64,000 nucleotides of DNA from assembly GCF_005280295.1 (NCBI RefSeq), contig NZ_CP040020.1, forward strand, positions 2,418,001-2,482,000, given 5' to 3'. Made by a program: the position numbers and the translations under genes. Origin of the DNA: Brevibacterium sp. CS2. Its GTDB lineage: Bacteria; Actinomycetota; Actinomycetes; Actinomycetales; Brevibacteriaceae. The notes under the pieces were generated by a model that saw only the letters and a program-made list of their open reading frames with translations, ran no database searches and had not been told where the DNA came from. Below, in pieces: positions 34,230 through 43,258 of the stretch; the first letter of the stretch is position 1, and every line of letters begins with the position of its first letter.

Positions 34230-34555
34230 AGGCACTCCCCCAGCCTAGAGGACACCGGCGGTCGGGCCGGTGAGGCGCTCCGGCGTGAATCGATGGACCC
34301 GGCCCCACCGACTTCGGACCGTGGAGCCGAGAGGCCCACGTTTTCTAATGCCGGCGGGAACCGGGTCGCGCTCCCGCAACGGGAGCGTCAGAGTCGAACC
34401 TACCCGCCGAGCAGGGTTCCGCAAAATCGCTCTGACCTGGGACGATGCCTATCCGCCCAGGTGAACAGCGGGTTGCGGTAGCAGGAAACAGGTCGAAGAA
34501 TCTCAGCACTCCCGGCGTGTCGCGCATGCCCGCGCCGCGCCGCTCGGCTAAGCGG
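34230..34555. other. 326-bp gap with several stem-loops and no gene
   Basis: This lies between the mannosyltransferase start and the stop of the amidohydrolase-like gene. Three consecutive inverted repeats lie at 34369-34462 (listed separately). ORFs of 60-64 codons in the gap lack ribosome sites or promoter spacing and have no recognisable content. A T-rich patch (gttttct, 34340-34346) precedes the stems. I could not fold it into a tRNA. Confidence 0.6.
34369..34462. ncRNA. Candidate structured RNA: three adjacent stem-loops
   Basis: Stem 1: 8-base perfect arms 34369-34376 and 34380-34387 with loop CAA. Stem 2: GTCAGAG (34387-34393) pairs with CTCTGAC (34430-34436) and encloses a weaker GAACC/GGTTC inner stem. 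Stem 3: ACCTGGG (34435-34441) pairs with CCCAGGT (34456-34462). Arms share border bases, so not all can form at once. On the minus strand a T-arm-like GGTTCGA occurs in stem 2, but no acceptor or anticodon arm fits. It could be a small RNA, the mannosyltransferase leader, or a processed 3' region. Confidence 0.3.
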
Positions 34556-35515
34556 TCACACCTCGGTGCCGCGCACCCACACCGTGCGCAGCCGGGGCAG
34601 CGATTCCGGATCGGTCAGATCGGGCAACCCCGGGGTGCCGGAGCGCGGATCGGTGCTCCACGCCGCCACCCGCTCGTCGGCGACCTGCACTGCGAGCCCG
34701 TCGACCTCCCAGCGCACCGCAGTCGCCAGTGCGCCGGGGGCGAGCACGCCGGCCTCGAACCGACCGATCGCGCGCAGCCCGAACCGGGTCGCGCAGTTGA
34801 ATGCGGCGCGTGCGGAGATGCCGTCGGCTGCGCCGTACACCGCTGCGCTGAGCGAGCGCCATGGGGATGCGGGGTCGAGGGCGAAGCTCAGCTGCACTCC
34901 GGCGGAGAGCATGGTGCCGAGCGGCTGCTCGTGGCGGGTCGGGTCGAGGGTGACCGGGATGCCGTGACCGGCGAGCTTCTCCACACCTGACGCAGGGACG
35001 GGGCAGCCGATGAGCAGCCGGTAGCCGTGGCGCTGCGCGTGGGTGCGCACCACGGGATCCTGGAACAGCTCGAGGGCGGTCCGGAGCTGCTCCGGGGAGT
35101 CGACGAGCGCGAACTGTGGGTGCTCCGGCAGGTGCTGCGGGTCGAGCTCGGCGATGCCCACCGCGCCGGTCGCGTCGGTGCGCCCGAGCGGGTAGGCGAC
35201 GATGTCGAGCCCCGGGGGTGCGGCCGCGGCGAAGTTCTCCACCGTCGTGCTCTCCCCCACGACGTGCGCGGTGGTGATGCCGGCGGCCAGGAGCTCCGCG
35301 GGCGACACCTCGGCGTCCCGGAGGTCCACCCCGGCGCTGACGAACCCCGGGGTGACGAAGTCCTCGGTGAGGTCGACCTGGTTCCCGCCGAGCTCGGCGG
35401 CGGCCTCATCGGACCCCACCCAGGTCACGGTGTCGCCCTCGAAGGCGATGGCGGTGGCGAAGGGATCGGCGCTGCTGTAGACGTCGCCGTGATGCAGAAC
35501 TGTCCTGGAAGTCAC
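34556..35515 (-). CDS. Amidohydrolase-like protein without the metal-binding HxH
   Basis: A 319-residue protein of the metal-dependent amidohydrolase superfamily by fold. The N-terminal composite beta domain (VLHHGDVYSS...ITVTWVG-type) leads into FVTPGFVSAGVDL, where active enzymes have PGFVDAHVHL. Both metal His residues are absent, and no later HxxxH or conserved Asp is evident. It may be a non-catalytic relative or use another chemistry. The GTG at 35515 has no ribosome site, but CAGAAT (35522-35527) ends 6 bases upstream, as for leaderless genes. It is divergent from the fused exonuclease gene. Confidence 0.7.
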   Translation of the reverse strand: MTSRTVLHHGDVYSSADPFATAIAFEGDTVTWVGSDEAAAELGGNQVDLTEDFVTPGFVSAGVDLRDAEVSPAELLAAGITTAHVVGESTTVENFAAAAPPGLDIVAYPLGRTDATGAVGIAELDPQHLPEHPQFALVDSPEQLRTALELFQDPVVRTHAQRHGYRLLIGCPVPASGVEKLAGHGIPVTLDPTRHEQPLGTMLSAGVQLSFALDPASPWRSLSAAVYGAADGISARAAFNCATRFGLRAIGRFEAGVLAPGALATAVRWEVDGLAVQVADERVAAWSTDPRSGTPGLPDLTDPESLPRLRTVWVRGTEV

Positions 35516-35521
35516 CCGGTC

Positions 35522-35527
35522 ATTCTG
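35522..35527 (-). promoter_or_regulatory. -10 box (CAGAAT) for a leaderless start at 35515
   Basis: On the minus strand CAGAAT ends 6 bases before the GTG at 35515. Confidence 0.4.
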
Positions 35528-35579
35528 CCACGGCGGGCGGGGCGCGATGCTCCCCCGGACCCGTGTCCGAGGGCCGTTG

Positions 35580-35585
35580 TAGGGT
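35580..35585 (+). promoter_or_regulatory. -10 box (TAGGGT) for a leaderless start at 35592
   Basis: TAGGGT ends 6 bases before the GTG at 35592, and there is no ribosome site. Confidence 0.5.
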
Positions 35586-35591
35586 GACACC

Positions 35592-37295
35592 GTGACTCAA
35601 CCGCTCGTCGTCCTCGACACCCCGACGCTGTACTACCGGGCGTTCCACGCCCTCCCGGATTCGCTCCGCGACCCCGCGGGGATGCCGATCAACGCCGCCC
35701 GCGGAGTGACCCAGACACTCGCCTCCCTCGTCGAGCTCACCGGCTCTACCCGCATCGTCGCGACGATGGACGCGGACTGGCGACCGGCGTTCCGCACCGC
35801 CGTCGTCCCGGAGTACAAGGCGCAGCGGGTCACCGACGTGGCCGCCGGCACGGAGACCCCGCCGGACCTCGCGGTCCAGCTCCCCCTCATCGCCGCGCTC
35901 CTCACCGCCGCCGGGATCCCCGTCGCCGAGGTGCCCGGCACCGAGGCCGACGACGTCATCGCCTCGATCGCGGCCGGAGCGCACGAATCCGTCGTCATCG
36001 TGTCCTCCGACCGGGATCTCCTCTCCCTCCTCGCCCCGGGCCGCGATCTCGTGGTCATGAGGCCCAAGAAGGCCGGCGTCTGGGACACGCTGCGCATCGC
36101 CGACCTGCCCGGGTCCTACGGCGTCGTCGACGGCGCGCAGTACCGGGCGCTCGCCGCACTGCGCGGCGACCCCTCCGACGGGCTCGCCGGGGTGCCGGGC
36201 ATCGGGGAGAAGACCGCGGCCGCCCTGCTCTCCGGCTACGGCGACCTGCCGGGGATCTTCGCCGCCGCCGCAGAGGCCGGCGAACGCGCCCACGGACTGT
36301 CGCCGCTTCGCGCCGCGGCGATCCTCGAGCACCGCGCCGCGGTCGAGGCCAACCACACGGTGATGAGCTGCCGGGAGGATCTCCCGGTGGCCGGATTCGT
36401 CGAGGCCGCCGGCGGTGATCCGGATCCCGTCGCCCTGCGCGAGCTCGCCGCCCGCCACGGTCTGACGCAGAGCGCCGAACGCCTGCTCGCCGCGCTCGGT
36501 GCCCCGCCGGCAGACGTCGCCCCACCCGCAGGTGTCCCGGCCGCCGCCCATACCGGGGAGCAGTCCGCCGGGGAGGTCTGGACCGAGGCCCCCCTGTGGG
36601 GCTTCGACCTCGAGACCACGGGGACGGATCCGCACACCGCGCGCATCGTCAGCGCCGCGCTCGTCCGGTTCGAGTCCGGCGCCCCGGTCGAACGGCTGAC
36701 CTGGCTCGTCGATCCCGGGGTGGAGATCCCGGCCGCCTCGGTGCGCATCCACGGCATCACCCCCGAGCACGTCCGCGCGCACGGCCGGCCGGTCGCCGAG
36801 GCGGTGCCGGAGATCCTCGCGAAGGTCGCCGCCATCCGCGGAGCCGGCGGCATGCTCGTCGGCCACAACGTCGTCTACGACCTCACGATCCTCCAGTACG
36901 AGGCCGAGCGCGCCGGTGCCGAACCCGACGCCCGCGCAGTCTGCCCGCCCGTCATCGACACCTTCGTCCTCGACAGGCGGGCCCAGCAGTTCCGCAGGGG
37001 GCCGCGCACGCTCACCGCGGTGTCCCAGAACTGGGGCGTCGAGCTCTCCCAGGCGCACGAGGCCCTCGCCGACGCCGAGGCGGCCGTCCGGATCGCCCTC
37101 GCGATCGCCGCGGCCCATCCCGACATCGCCGCCCACTCCCCCGCCGCGCTCCACGCCGCGCAGATCGGGTGGAAGCGCGAACAGGCCGCCTCGTTCCAGG
37201 AGTACCTGCGCGGGCGCGGCCGTCCGAATGCCGTCGTCGACCCCTCGTGGCCCTTCGAACCGCGCCGCGGACCCGCTCCCCGGCTCGGCGCCTGA
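35592..37295 (+). CDS. Fused 5'-3' exonuclease (FEN-like) and DEDDh 3'-5' exonuclease
   Basis: A 567-residue two-nuclease protein. Residues 1-300 are a DNA polymerase I-type 5' nuclease: LVVLDTPTLYYRAFHA, the GTEADDVIA and SSDRDLL acidic metal clusters, and the H3TH motif GLAGVPGIGEKTAAALL near 200. A linker of about 30 Pro/Ala residues follows. Residues 335-567 are a DnaQ-like 3' exonuclease with GFDLETTGTD, GHNVVYDL near 424 and QAHEALADAEA near 488. No polymerase domain is present. It probably removes flaps or RNA primers and trims 3' ends in repair. GTG start, leaderless. Confidence 0.9.
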   Translation: MTQPLVVLDTPTLYYRAFHALPDSLRDPAGMPINAARGVTQTLASLVELTGSTRIVATMDADWRPAFRTAVVPEYKAQRVTDVAAGTETPPDLAVQLPLIAALLTAAGIPVAEVPGTEADDVIASIAAGAHESVVIVSSDRDLLSLLAPGRDLVVMRPKKAGVWDTLRIADLPGSYGVVDGAQYRALAALRGDPSDGLAGVPGIGEKTAAALLSGYGDLPGIFAAAAEAGERAHGLSPLRAAAILEHRAAVEANHTVMSCREDLPVAGFVEAAGGDPDPVALRELAARHGLTQSAERLLAALGAPPADVAPPAGVPAAAHTGEQSAGEVWTEAPLWGFDLETTGTDPHTARIVSAALVRFESGAPVERLTWLVDPGVEIPAASVRIHGITPEHVRAHGRPVAEAVPEILAKVAAIRGAGGMLVGHNVVYDLTILQYEAERAGAEPDARAVCPPVIDTFVLDRRAQQFRRGPRTLTAVSQNWGVELSQAHEALADAEAAVRIALAIAAAHPDIAAHSPAALHAAQIGWKREQAASFQEYLRGRGRPNAVVDPSWPFEPRRGPAPRLGA

Positions 37296-37345
37296 CCGCG
37301 CCGACGACCGCCCGGAGGATGCGCGGGGACACCTCGTCCCCTGCG

Positions 37346-37351
37346 TACACT
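37346..37351 (+). promoter_or_regulatory. -10 box (TACACT) of secA2
   Basis: TACACT lies 37 bases before the secA2 ATG, with ggagga at ribosome-site distance from it. Confidence 0.45.
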
Positions 37352-37387
37352 GGGACCGACACCCGACCCCTGTGGAGGACATGCGCG

Positions 37388-39649
37388 ATGGGATTCTTCG
37401 CCCGACTGCTCAACCGGCCCGGCGCCCAGGCCGACAGGCGCATCGGCTGGCTCAGCAGGAGCCGTCCGGAGATCGAACGGCTCGGCGAGGAGTACGCCGA
37501 GCTCAGCGACGCGGAGATCACCGTGAAGGCCGGGGAGATCTTCGAGACCGGCGAGCGGCGGACCCAGCTCACCGAGTTCGCCGCGCTGGCCCGCGAGGCC
37601 GCCGAGCGCACTCTCGACGAGCGCCCCTACGACGAGCAGATCACCGGCCTCATCGGGCTGCTCGAGGGCTCGATCGTGCAGATGCTCACCGGTGAGGGCA
37701 AGACCCTCGTCGGCGCGATGGCCGCCGCCGGCTACGCCCTGCAGGGGCGCCGCGTGCACCTCGTCAGCGTCAACGACTACCTCGCGGTGCGCGATGCGGC
37801 CTGGATGAGGCCGCTGTTCGATCTGCTCGGTGTCGAGTCGGCCGCGATCTCCGGCACCCAGACCGAGGAGGAGCGCCGGTCCGCCTACCGCTCCGAGGTC
37901 GTCTACGCCTCCGTCACCGAAGTCGGGTTCGATGTGCTGCGGGACCGCTTCGTGCTCGACGACGCGGAGATCCGGGTGCCCGGCCGGGACGTCGTCATCG
38001 TCGACGAGGCCGACTCCGTGCTCATCGACGAGGCGCGCGTCCCGCTCGTCCTCGCCGGGTCCACCAGCCACGAGGCGGGGGACGCGGAGATCGCCGCGCT
38101 CGTCGCCGGACTCGTGGCCGGCGAGCACTACGAGATCAGCCCCGACCGGAAGGCGGTGTCGCTCACCGACGCCGGGATCGACCGGGTCGAGGAGGAGCTC
38201 GACGTCGACCTGTTCGGGGACGACTCGGCGACGCTCGCCGCGGTCAACCTCGCGCTCTACGCCTCCGCGCTCGTCCATCGCGACGTCGACTACCTCGTGG
38301 TCGACGGCGCCATCAAGCTCATCTCCGACTCCCGCGGCCGGGTGGCCGAGCTCCAGCGCTGGCCCGACGGGCTGCAGGCCGCCGTCGAGGTCAAGGAGCA
38401 GCTGTCGACGACGGACAGCGGAGAGATCCTCGACCAGATGACCGTCGAGGAGCTCATCCACGGCTATGACACGGTGTGCGGCATGACCGGCACCGCGGTC
38501 GCCGTGGGCGACGACCTGCGCGAGTTCTACGGACTCGAGATCGTGCCCGTCGACCCCCACCTCGAGGTCATCCGCGTCGACGAGCCGGACCGTCTCTACA
38601 CCTTCCAGGAGTCGAAGGAGCGCGCGATCGTCGACGAGGTCGTCGAGCAGCACGCCGCGGACCGCCCCGTGCTCATCGGCACCCGCTCGGTGGCGGAGTC
38701 CGAGAGCCTCGCCGAGCGGCTGCGCACCCGCGGGATCGATGCGCAGGTGCTCAACGCGAAGGACGATTCCGCAGAGGCGGAGATCATCGCCGGCGCCGGG
38801 CGGGCCGGGGCGGTCACCGTGTCCACCCAGATGGCCGGGCGCGGCACCGACATCCGGCTCGCCGACGAATCCGTCGCCGAATCCGGCGGGCTGCTCGTCA
38901 TCGGCGCCGGCCGCTACCAGTCCTCCCGCCTCGACGACCAGCTGCGCGGCCGCGCCGGCCGCCAGGGCGACCCGGGCTCCTCGGTGTTCTTCACCAGCCT
39001 CGAGGACGAGCTCATGAGCCGCGTGCCGGAGGCCCAGCGGTTCATCGAGGAGGGCGACGAGCACGGCCACATCGCCTCGAAGCGCGCCGCCCAGCTCGTC
39101 GAGCACGCCCAGCGCATGGCCGAGGGCGAGAACACCGCGGTCCACCGCGACACCTGGCGCTTCAACGAGCTCATGGCCCAGCAGCGCGAGCTCGTCCTCG
39201 AGCGCCGGAAGGCGATCCGGGAGGGCGAGGCGGGGATCTCCGAGGTCCGCGCGGAGCTGCCGGACCGCGTCGAGGAGCTCGACGAGGCGCACGGGGAGGA
39301 CACCGTCGACGCCGCGATCCGCGAAGTCCTGCTCTTCACCCTCGACAACCGATGGGTCGAGCACCTCGCGTTCCTCAACGATCTGCGCGAGGGCATCCAC
39401 CTGCGCACGCTCGCCCGGGAGAAGCCGCACGAGGCATTCAACTCCGAATCGATCGGCGCGTTCTCCGGGTTCTGGACCGATGTCCTCGAGCGCGCGACCG
39501 AGGTCGTGGAGGAGGCGGAGTTCACCGACGCGGGCATCGACCTGCCCGCCTACGGACTCAAGCGGCCGTCCTCGACGTGGACCTACCTGTCGACGGACTC
39601 GACCTTCGGCTCCGACATCGAGTCCGTGGTCCGGCGCATCGGTCGCTGA
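37388..39649 (+). CDS. secA2: Accessory Sec translocase ATPase SecA2
   Basis: A 753-residue SecA-type DEAD motor. Walker A MLTGEGKTLVGA is near residue 100, the DEAD-like IVDEADSVLIDEA near 205, and MTGTA plus TQMAGRGTDI and LRGRAGRQGDPGSS mark the second RecA fold. It is about 150 residues shorter than housekeeping SecA and lacks the C-terminal zinc Cys cluster, which fits actinobacterial SecA2, the motor that exports a limited set of proteins. The ATG at 37388 is chosen for its ggagga site. No accessory Sec components (SecY2, Asp proteins) lie nearby. Confidence 0.92.
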   Translation: MGFFARLLNRPGAQADRRIGWLSRSRPEIERLGEEYAELSDAEITVKAGEIFETGERRTQLTEFAALAREAAERTLDERPYDEQITGLIGLLEGSIVQMLTGEGKTLVGAMAAAGYALQGRRVHLVSVNDYLAVRDAAWMRPLFDLLGVESAAISGTQTEEERRSAYRSEVVYASVTEVGFDVLRDRFVLDDAEIRVPGRDVVIVDEADSVLIDEARVPLVLAGSTSHEAGDAEIAALVAGLVAGEHYEISPDRKAVSLTDAGIDRVEEELDVDLFGDDSATLAAVNLALYASALVHRDVDYLVVDGAIKLISDSRGRVAELQRWPDGLQAAVEVKEQLSTTDSGEILDQMTVEELIHGYDTVCGMTGTAVAVGDDLREFYGLEIVPVDPHLEVIRVDEPDRLYTFQESKERAIVDEVVEQHAADRPVLIGTRSVAESESLAERLRTRGIDAQVLNAKDDSAEAEIIAGAGRAGAVTVSTQMAGRGTDIRLADESVAESGGLLVIGAGRYQSSRLDDQLRGRAGRQGDPGSSVFFTSLEDELMSRVPEAQRFIEEGDEHGHIASKRAAQLVEHAQRMAEGENTAVHRDTWRFNELMAQQRELVLERRKAIREGEAGISEVRAELPDRVEELDEAHGEDTVDAAIREVLLFTLDNRWVEHLAFLNDLREGIHLRTLAREKPHEAFNSESIGAFSGFWTDVLERATEVVEEAEFTDAGIDLPAYGLKRPSSTWTYLSTDSTFGSDIESVVRRIGR

Positions 39650-39667
39650 CAGCCGCCCCGCGGGGTC

Positions 39668-42358
39668 TCAGTCCGCGACGACCCCACGGCGGATCGCGTC
39701 CGCCGCGCGGCGCACGACCACCGCGGTCGCGGGTTCGCAGACGTCGGCGACCTGCCCGAGCAGGTCGAGGGTCTGCTTGGCCCAGCGGACGAAGTCCCCG
39801 GCGGCGATGTCGGATCCGGCCAGCGCCGCCGACAGCGACTTCCCCTCGGTCCATCGGAAGATCGGTTCGACGAGGCCGAACTCGGGCTCCGGGGTCACCG
39901 GCAGGTCCGCGTCGACCTCGAGCCGGTAGAGGTTCTGCCAGGTGCTCCGCAGCTCGACGAGCGCGTGCTCGAGGCTCGCGGAGGGGATCCGCGGGTTGAA
40001 GTACCCCTCGGTGCGCCGGGCCTGGTAGACGAGGCTCGAGGCGAAGGCCGCGGCCTCCGGCTCCGACAGCGGGTCCCACAGCCCGGCGCGCACGCTCAGC
40101 GCGGTGAGGAGGTCCCGCTCCCCGTAGATGCGGCGCAGGATGCGGGCGTCGTCGGGGAGGAACCCGAGGGTCGTGAGCACGCGGCGCACCCGGTCGAACA
40201 CCTGCGCGATCGAGGTCGTGCGCCCTTCGATCTGCTTCGTCAGCGAGGCGGTGTCCCGCTGCAGCTTCGCGGCCCGCTCCGCCCACCGGGCGTGGTGCTC
40301 GCGGTCCGGGCAGGAATGGCATGGGTGGCTGCGGAGCTGTTCGCGGACGAGCGCGATCTCCTCGGACTGGACCCGGGCGCCCTTCGCCGGCGGCGCGGCC
40401 TCGCTGGGCTGTGCGACACGGCCGTCGGCGATCGCGGCGAGCAGGGAATCGCGCAGCGCGCGGCGCTCCGATGCCTGCCGGTGGTTGAAGCGCTTGGGCA
40501 TCTTGAGGCGTCCGAGCACCACGGCGGGCTCGGTGATCTCGTGCATGCGCAGATGCCACACCTTGCCCTGCTCGGTGAGCACGGTCGGCAGCCGTAGCTC
40601 GCCGTCCCGGCTGCTCATCGGAGTGATGACGACGGCGGTGCCGTCGATCCGCTTCGAGGGCAGCACGATGACGTCGCCGTGCTTGAGCCGGCCGAGCGAC
40701 TCGATCGTCTCCCGCTGCTTGATCTTCGTGCGTGAGCGGCTGGCCCGCTTCTCCATCTCCGACAGGGTGCGGCGCAGCTGCACGTACTCCTCGAAGTCCC
40801 CGCGCTCGCACTCCATCGACGTCCGGTAGCCTGCGAGCGCCTCCTCGTTGCGGCGCACCCGCCGGGCCAGGCCGACGACGCCCTTGTCCGCCTGGAACTG
40901 GGCGAACGAGGTCTCGAGCACCTTCGCGGCGTCGTGCTCGGTCAGCCGGGCGAGCAGGTTCGCCGTCATGTTGTACGTCGGGGTGAATCGGCTCTGCAGC
41001 GCGTAGGTGCGCTTCGAGGCGAGCGAGCCGATGTCGGCGAGCTCGGTGCTCGGGTGCCAGACGACGACGGCGTGGCCTTCGACGTCGATCCCGCGCCGTC
41101 CGGCGCGTCCGGTCAGCTGGGTGTACTCCCCCGGGGTGATCTGCACATGGGATTCGCCGTTGAACTTCGTGAGCTTCTCGAGCACGACGGTGCGCGCCGG
41201 CATGTTGACGCCGAGCGCGAGGGTCTCGGTGGCGAACACCGCGCGCAGGCAGCCGTCGACGAACAGTTCCTCGACGAGCTCCTTGAACTGCGGGATCAGG
41301 CCCGCGTGGTGTGCTCCGAAGCCGTGGATGAGACCGGTGGAGAAGGTGTGGTAGCCGAGCACGGAGAGGTCCTCGGAGCCGAGCTCGTCGTGGAGCTCCT
41401 CGAGGCGGGCCATGATGTGACGCTTCTCCGCCGTGTCGGTGAGGTCGAGGCCGGCGGCGAGGCACTGCTCGACGGCGGCATCGCAGCCGTTGCGGGAGAA
41501 GATGAAGAAGATCGCCGGGAGCAGGTCGTCCTCGTCGAGCTCGCGGATGAGCGCGGTGCGCGAGGGCCGCTGGAAGCGTGCGTGCATGGGCCGGCGACGG
41601 TCCCGCCGGGAACCCCGGGAGACGAAGGGCCGCACCGCCATCTCGAGGTCGCGGTTGACCTGCCCGGGCGCCCCGGCCTGGAACAGCGGGTGGAGGTCGG
41701 TGCCGACGGCGACGTGGCTGTACAGCGGCACCGGCCGGTGCTCGCTGACGATGACCTCGGTGTGCCCGCGCACCTCGCGGAGCCAGGCGCCGAACTCCTC
41801 GGCGTTGGACACGGTGGCCGACAGGCTGACGAGTGCGACATGGGCGGGCAGGTGGATGATGACCTCCTCCCACACCGGTCCCCGGAACCGGTCGCCGAGG
41901 TAGTGGACCTCGTCGAGCACGACGTAGCCGAGGGAGCTGAGGTCGGTGCCGGAGTAGATCATGTTGCGCAGCACCTCGGTCGTCATCACGACGATCTGCG
42001 CGTCCCGGTTGATCGAGACGTCGCCGGTGAGCAGTCCGACCCGGTCCGCCCCGTACTCCCGGCTGAGCTCTGCGAACTTCTGGTTGCTCAGCGCCTTGAT
42101 CGGGGTGGTGTAGAAGACGCGCACGTCTTGCTCGGTGGCGAGCAGCACCGCGAACTGGGCGACGACGGTCTTGCCGGCGCCGGTCGGGGCGGCGACGAGC
42201 ACGGATCTCCCGTCGGCCAGCGCCCGGCACGCCTGCTCCTGGAACGGGTCGAGTCCGTAGGACAGCGCGGCGGTGAAGCGTCCGAACGGGGTGGCCGCCT
42301 CCGCTGCGCGCTTCCGCGATGCGGCGTAGGCCTGAGCAGGCGGGATGCGGTCGTCCAT
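39668..42358 (-). CDS. helY: DEAD/DEAH box (Ski2-like) RNA helicase HelY
   Basis: An 896-residue superfamily 2 helicase. Walker A VAAPTGAGKT is near residue 60, TPIKALSNQK near 88, the DEVH box VLDEVHYLGD near 150, SLSATVSNAEEF near 178 and QLTGRAGRRGID near 410. Then come the C-terminal rRNA-processing-arch-like part and a DSHCT domain. A His/Cys-rich patch (HPCHSCPDREHHARW) near 676 may bind metal. Adjacent to tatC, as in other actinobacteria (tatA-tatC-helY order). The role is in RNA metabolism. Confidence 0.93.
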   Translation of the reverse strand: MDDRIPPAQAYAASRKRAAEAATPFGRFTAALSYGLDPFQEQACRALADGRSVLVAAPTGAGKTVVAQFAVLLATEQDVRVFYTTPIKALSNQKFAELSREYGADRVGLLTGDVSINRDAQIVVMTTEVLRNMIYSGTDLSSLGYVVLDEVHYLGDRFRGPVWEEVIIHLPAHVALVSLSATVSNAEEFGAWLREVRGHTEVIVSEHRPVPLYSHVAVGTDLHPLFQAGAPGQVNRDLEMAVRPFVSRGSRRDRRRPMHARFQRPSRTALIRELDEDDLLPAIFFIFSRNGCDAAVEQCLAAGLDLTDTAEKRHIMARLEELHDELGSEDLSVLGYHTFSTGLIHGFGAHHAGLIPQFKELVEELFVDGCLRAVFATETLALGVNMPARTVVLEKLTKFNGESHVQITPGEYTQLTGRAGRRGIDVEGHAVVVWHPSTELADIGSLASKRTYALQSRFTPTYNMTANLLARLTEHDAAKVLETSFAQFQADKGVVGLARRVRRNEEALAGYRTSMECERGDFEEYVQLRRTLSEMEKRASRSRTKIKQRETIESLGRLKHGDVIVLPSKRIDGTAVVITPMSSRDGELRLPTVLTEQGKVWHLRMHEITEPAVVLGRLKMPKRFNHRQASERRALRDSLLAAIADGRVAQPSEAAPPAKGARVQSEEIALVREQLRSHPCHSCPDREHHARWAERAAKLQRDTASLTKQIEGRTTSIAQVFDRVRRVLTTLGFLPDDARILRRIYGERDLLTALSVRAGLWDPLSEPEAAAFASSLVYQARRTEGYFNPRIPSASLEHALVELRSTWQNLYRLEVDADLPVTPEPEFGLVEPIFRWTEGKSLSAALAGSDIAAGDFVRWAKQTLDLLGQVADVCEPATAVVVRRAADAIRRGVVAD

Positions 42359-42415
42359 GCCCTCGACTCTACCGCCTCGAGGTGCGCGTCCGCCGCCCTC
42401 CGGGCCGCCCGCGGC

Positions 42416-43255
42416 TCAGTCGTCGAGCTCGGCGGGATCCTCCCAGGTGCCCTCGGCGATCATCCGCGCCTTCCGCCGCCGGTCGCCGAGCCAGCACAGC
42501 ACCCAGGCGAGGACGAACAGTGCAGTCATGGGGATGACGAGGAAGAACATCGAGATCGCATCGGGGGTCGGGGTGGCGATCGCGGCGAAGGCGAAGATCA
42601 GCACGACGACCCAGCGCCACGACTTGCGGATGGTGTCGGCCGACAGCAGACCGAGCAGGTTGAGGCCCACCATGAGGACCGGCAGCACGAAGGCGATGCC
42701 GAACACGACGATGATGAGCATGACGAAGTTGAGGTAGTCCTGCGCCGGGATGATGTTCGTCGCACCCTCGGGGGTGAATGCGGTGAGCGTGCGCACGGCG
42801 TTCGGCAGGGCGAACGAGGCGAGCGCGGCGCCGGCGAGGAACAGCGGGATCGCGGCGGCGAGGAAGCCCAGGGAGTAGCGCTTCTCCTTCTTCGTCAGGC
42901 CCGGCACGATGAAGGCCCATACCTGGTAGAGCCAGAACGGGGAGGTGAGGAAGAAGCCGATGAAGACCGCGACCTTGACCTTCATGTCGAAGGGGGAGGC
43001 GACGCCGGCGAAGTTGACCTCCGCGACGCGGCCGTCCTGCGCGGACACCTCCATCACCGGGGCCTGGAGGAACTGGAGGACCGGATCGTAGAGGAACCAG
43101 CCCACGACGGCGCCGAGCCCGAGGGCGATGACGGAGAGGAGGACGCGGTTGCGGAGTTCGACGAGGTGCCCCGCCAGCGGCATCCGCTTCTCGGGGTTGG
43201 CCGCGCGGGCACGGCCGCCTCCCGGCAGGCCGCCGGGACGGGAGATCTTCACCAC
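42416..43255 (-). CDS. tatC: Sec-independent protein translocase TatC
   Basis: A 279-residue six-helix membrane protein that recognises twin-arginine signals. Conserved features: HLVELRNRVLLSV near residue 30, the FYxPF-type SPFWLYQVWAFIVPGLTKKEK near 105, and the Pro-rich ATPTPDAISM region before helix 6. The C-terminus is short and acidic. It begins at the first GTG after the tatA stop (two tandem GTGs at 43255 and 43252), so tatA and tatC are coupled. Confidence 0.95.
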   Translation of the reverse strand: MVKISRPGGLPGGGRARAANPEKRMPLAGHLVELRNRVLLSVIALGLGAVVGWFLYDPVLQFLQAPVMEVSAQDGRVAEVNFAGVASPFDMKVKVAVFIGFFLTSPFWLYQVWAFIVPGLTKKEKRYSLGFLAAAIPLFLAGAALASFALPNAVRTLTAFTPEGATNIIPAQDYLNFVMLIIVVFGIAFVLPVLMVGLNLLGLLSADTIRKSWRWVVVLIFAFAAIATPTPDAISMFFLVIPMTALFVLAWVLCWLGDRRRKARMIAEGTWEDPAELDD

Positions 43256-43258
43256 CGG

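Noticed and set aside
34340..34440. Possible tRNA or permuted tRNA on the minus strand
   Set aside because: A T-arm-like GGTTCGA is present, but no cloverleaf with acceptor, D and anticodon arms could be built.
36875..39430. 851-codon minus-strand frame opposite secA2
   Set aside because: Antisense shadow of a clearly recognisable SecA2.
39558..42230. 890-codon frame overlapping helY on the same strand
   Set aside because: Frame-shifted Arg/Ala/Pro-rich shadow of helY.
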